DNA of 5,079 bases from an uncultured Ruminococcus sp. Its GTDB lineage: Bacteria; Bacillota; Clostridia; Oscillospirales; CAG-272. Below, one piece after another: positions 4,950 to 5,079 of this stretch. Positions within the stretch are counted from its first letter, which is position 1. Every line of letters begins with the position of its first letter. Location of the stretch: the NCBI GenBank assembly GCA_902778205.1, contig CACYWX010000271.1:1-5079 (forward strand). Direction: 5' to 3'. The position numbers were made by a program, and so were the translations under genes. The notes beneath the pieces were generated by a model. The model ran no database searches and was not told the origin of the DNA. It saw only the letters and a list, made by a program, of their open reading frames with translations.

Positions 4950-5079
4950 ATGAAACAAGGCATCACCCTGATGGACGGCGCGGTAGGCACGTCGCTCTGG
5001 GCCAAGGCGGAGGCGAACGGCATCAAGAAGGACCCCGTCTGGCGCTACAACATCGAGCATCCGGAGCTTGTCGCGGAGC
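4950..5079 (+). CDS. Homocysteine S-methyltransferase family protein (partial, N-terminus only)
   Basis: Only the first 43 residues are visible. LMDGAVGTSL (7-16) matches the opening strand of the homocysteine methyltransferase barrel (D-G-x-x-G-T), and W-x-YNIEHPELVAE (31-43) matches the following conserved helix region (W-x-x-x-x-x-HPELV). Family members move a methyl group from S-methylmethionine, betaine or methyl-cobalamin to homocysteine to make methionine. The zinc-binding cysteines that would confirm activity lie beyond the right edge, so a stand-alone MmuM/BhmT-like enzyme cannot be told from the first domain of MetH. A strong GGAGGT ribosome site and its own promoter support ATG 4950. 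Confidence 0.85.
   Translation, partial: MKQGITLMDGAVGTSLWAKAEANGIKKDPVWRYNIEHPELVAE

Noticed and set aside
3377..5026. 549-codon minus-strand open frame
   Set aside because: Antisense to rubrerythrin and the SGNH hydrolase, both with clear motifs, ribosome sites and promoters. Its composition is Leu/Gly/Arg-rich shadow.

Overview
The window looks like chromosome from a GC-rich anaerobic Gram-positive bacterium of the Clostridia (Oscillospirales/Christensenellales-like gut or rumen lineage). The reasons are strong AGGAGG-type ribosome sites, sigma-A promoters with 17-base spacers, a lipoprotein solute-binding protein, a Gram-positive pilin-type surface protein and a rubrerythrin. The taxonomic placement is inferred from gene content and composition only.

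Layout: the window is organised around a divergent promoter region at about 3172-3397. Leftward (minus strand) run a phosphoribosyltransferase-like protein (3171-2536), 35 bases later a family 1-type extracellular solute-binding lipoprotein (2500-971), and, from its own near-perfect promoter, a secreted pilin-domain surface protein (849 to beyond base 1). That last protein has a 50-residue Thr-Glu repeat followed by Pro-rich repeats. It is cut by the left edge. Rightward (plus strand) run a rubrerythrin with a rubredoxin-like domain at both ends (3398-4069), an SGNH-fold hydrolase 33 bases later (4103-4783), a terminator-like hairpin, and the first 43 codons of a homocysteine S-methyltransferase-family protein (from 4950), cut by the right edge.

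How they fit together: the left arm holds two exported products, a surface lipoprotein and a probably wall-attached adhesin, with a PRTase-like protein in front. The right arm begins with an oxidative-stress protein and passes into general metabolism. No single pathway joins them. The solute-binding protein has no permease next to it, and the PRTase has a PRPP loop without the usual acidic pair. I see no defence system, mobile element, CRISPR array, rRNA or tRNA. The most distinctive items are the surface protein's repeat architecture, the PRTase-like protein, and the possible operators in front of the PRTase, rubrerythrin and surface-protein genes.
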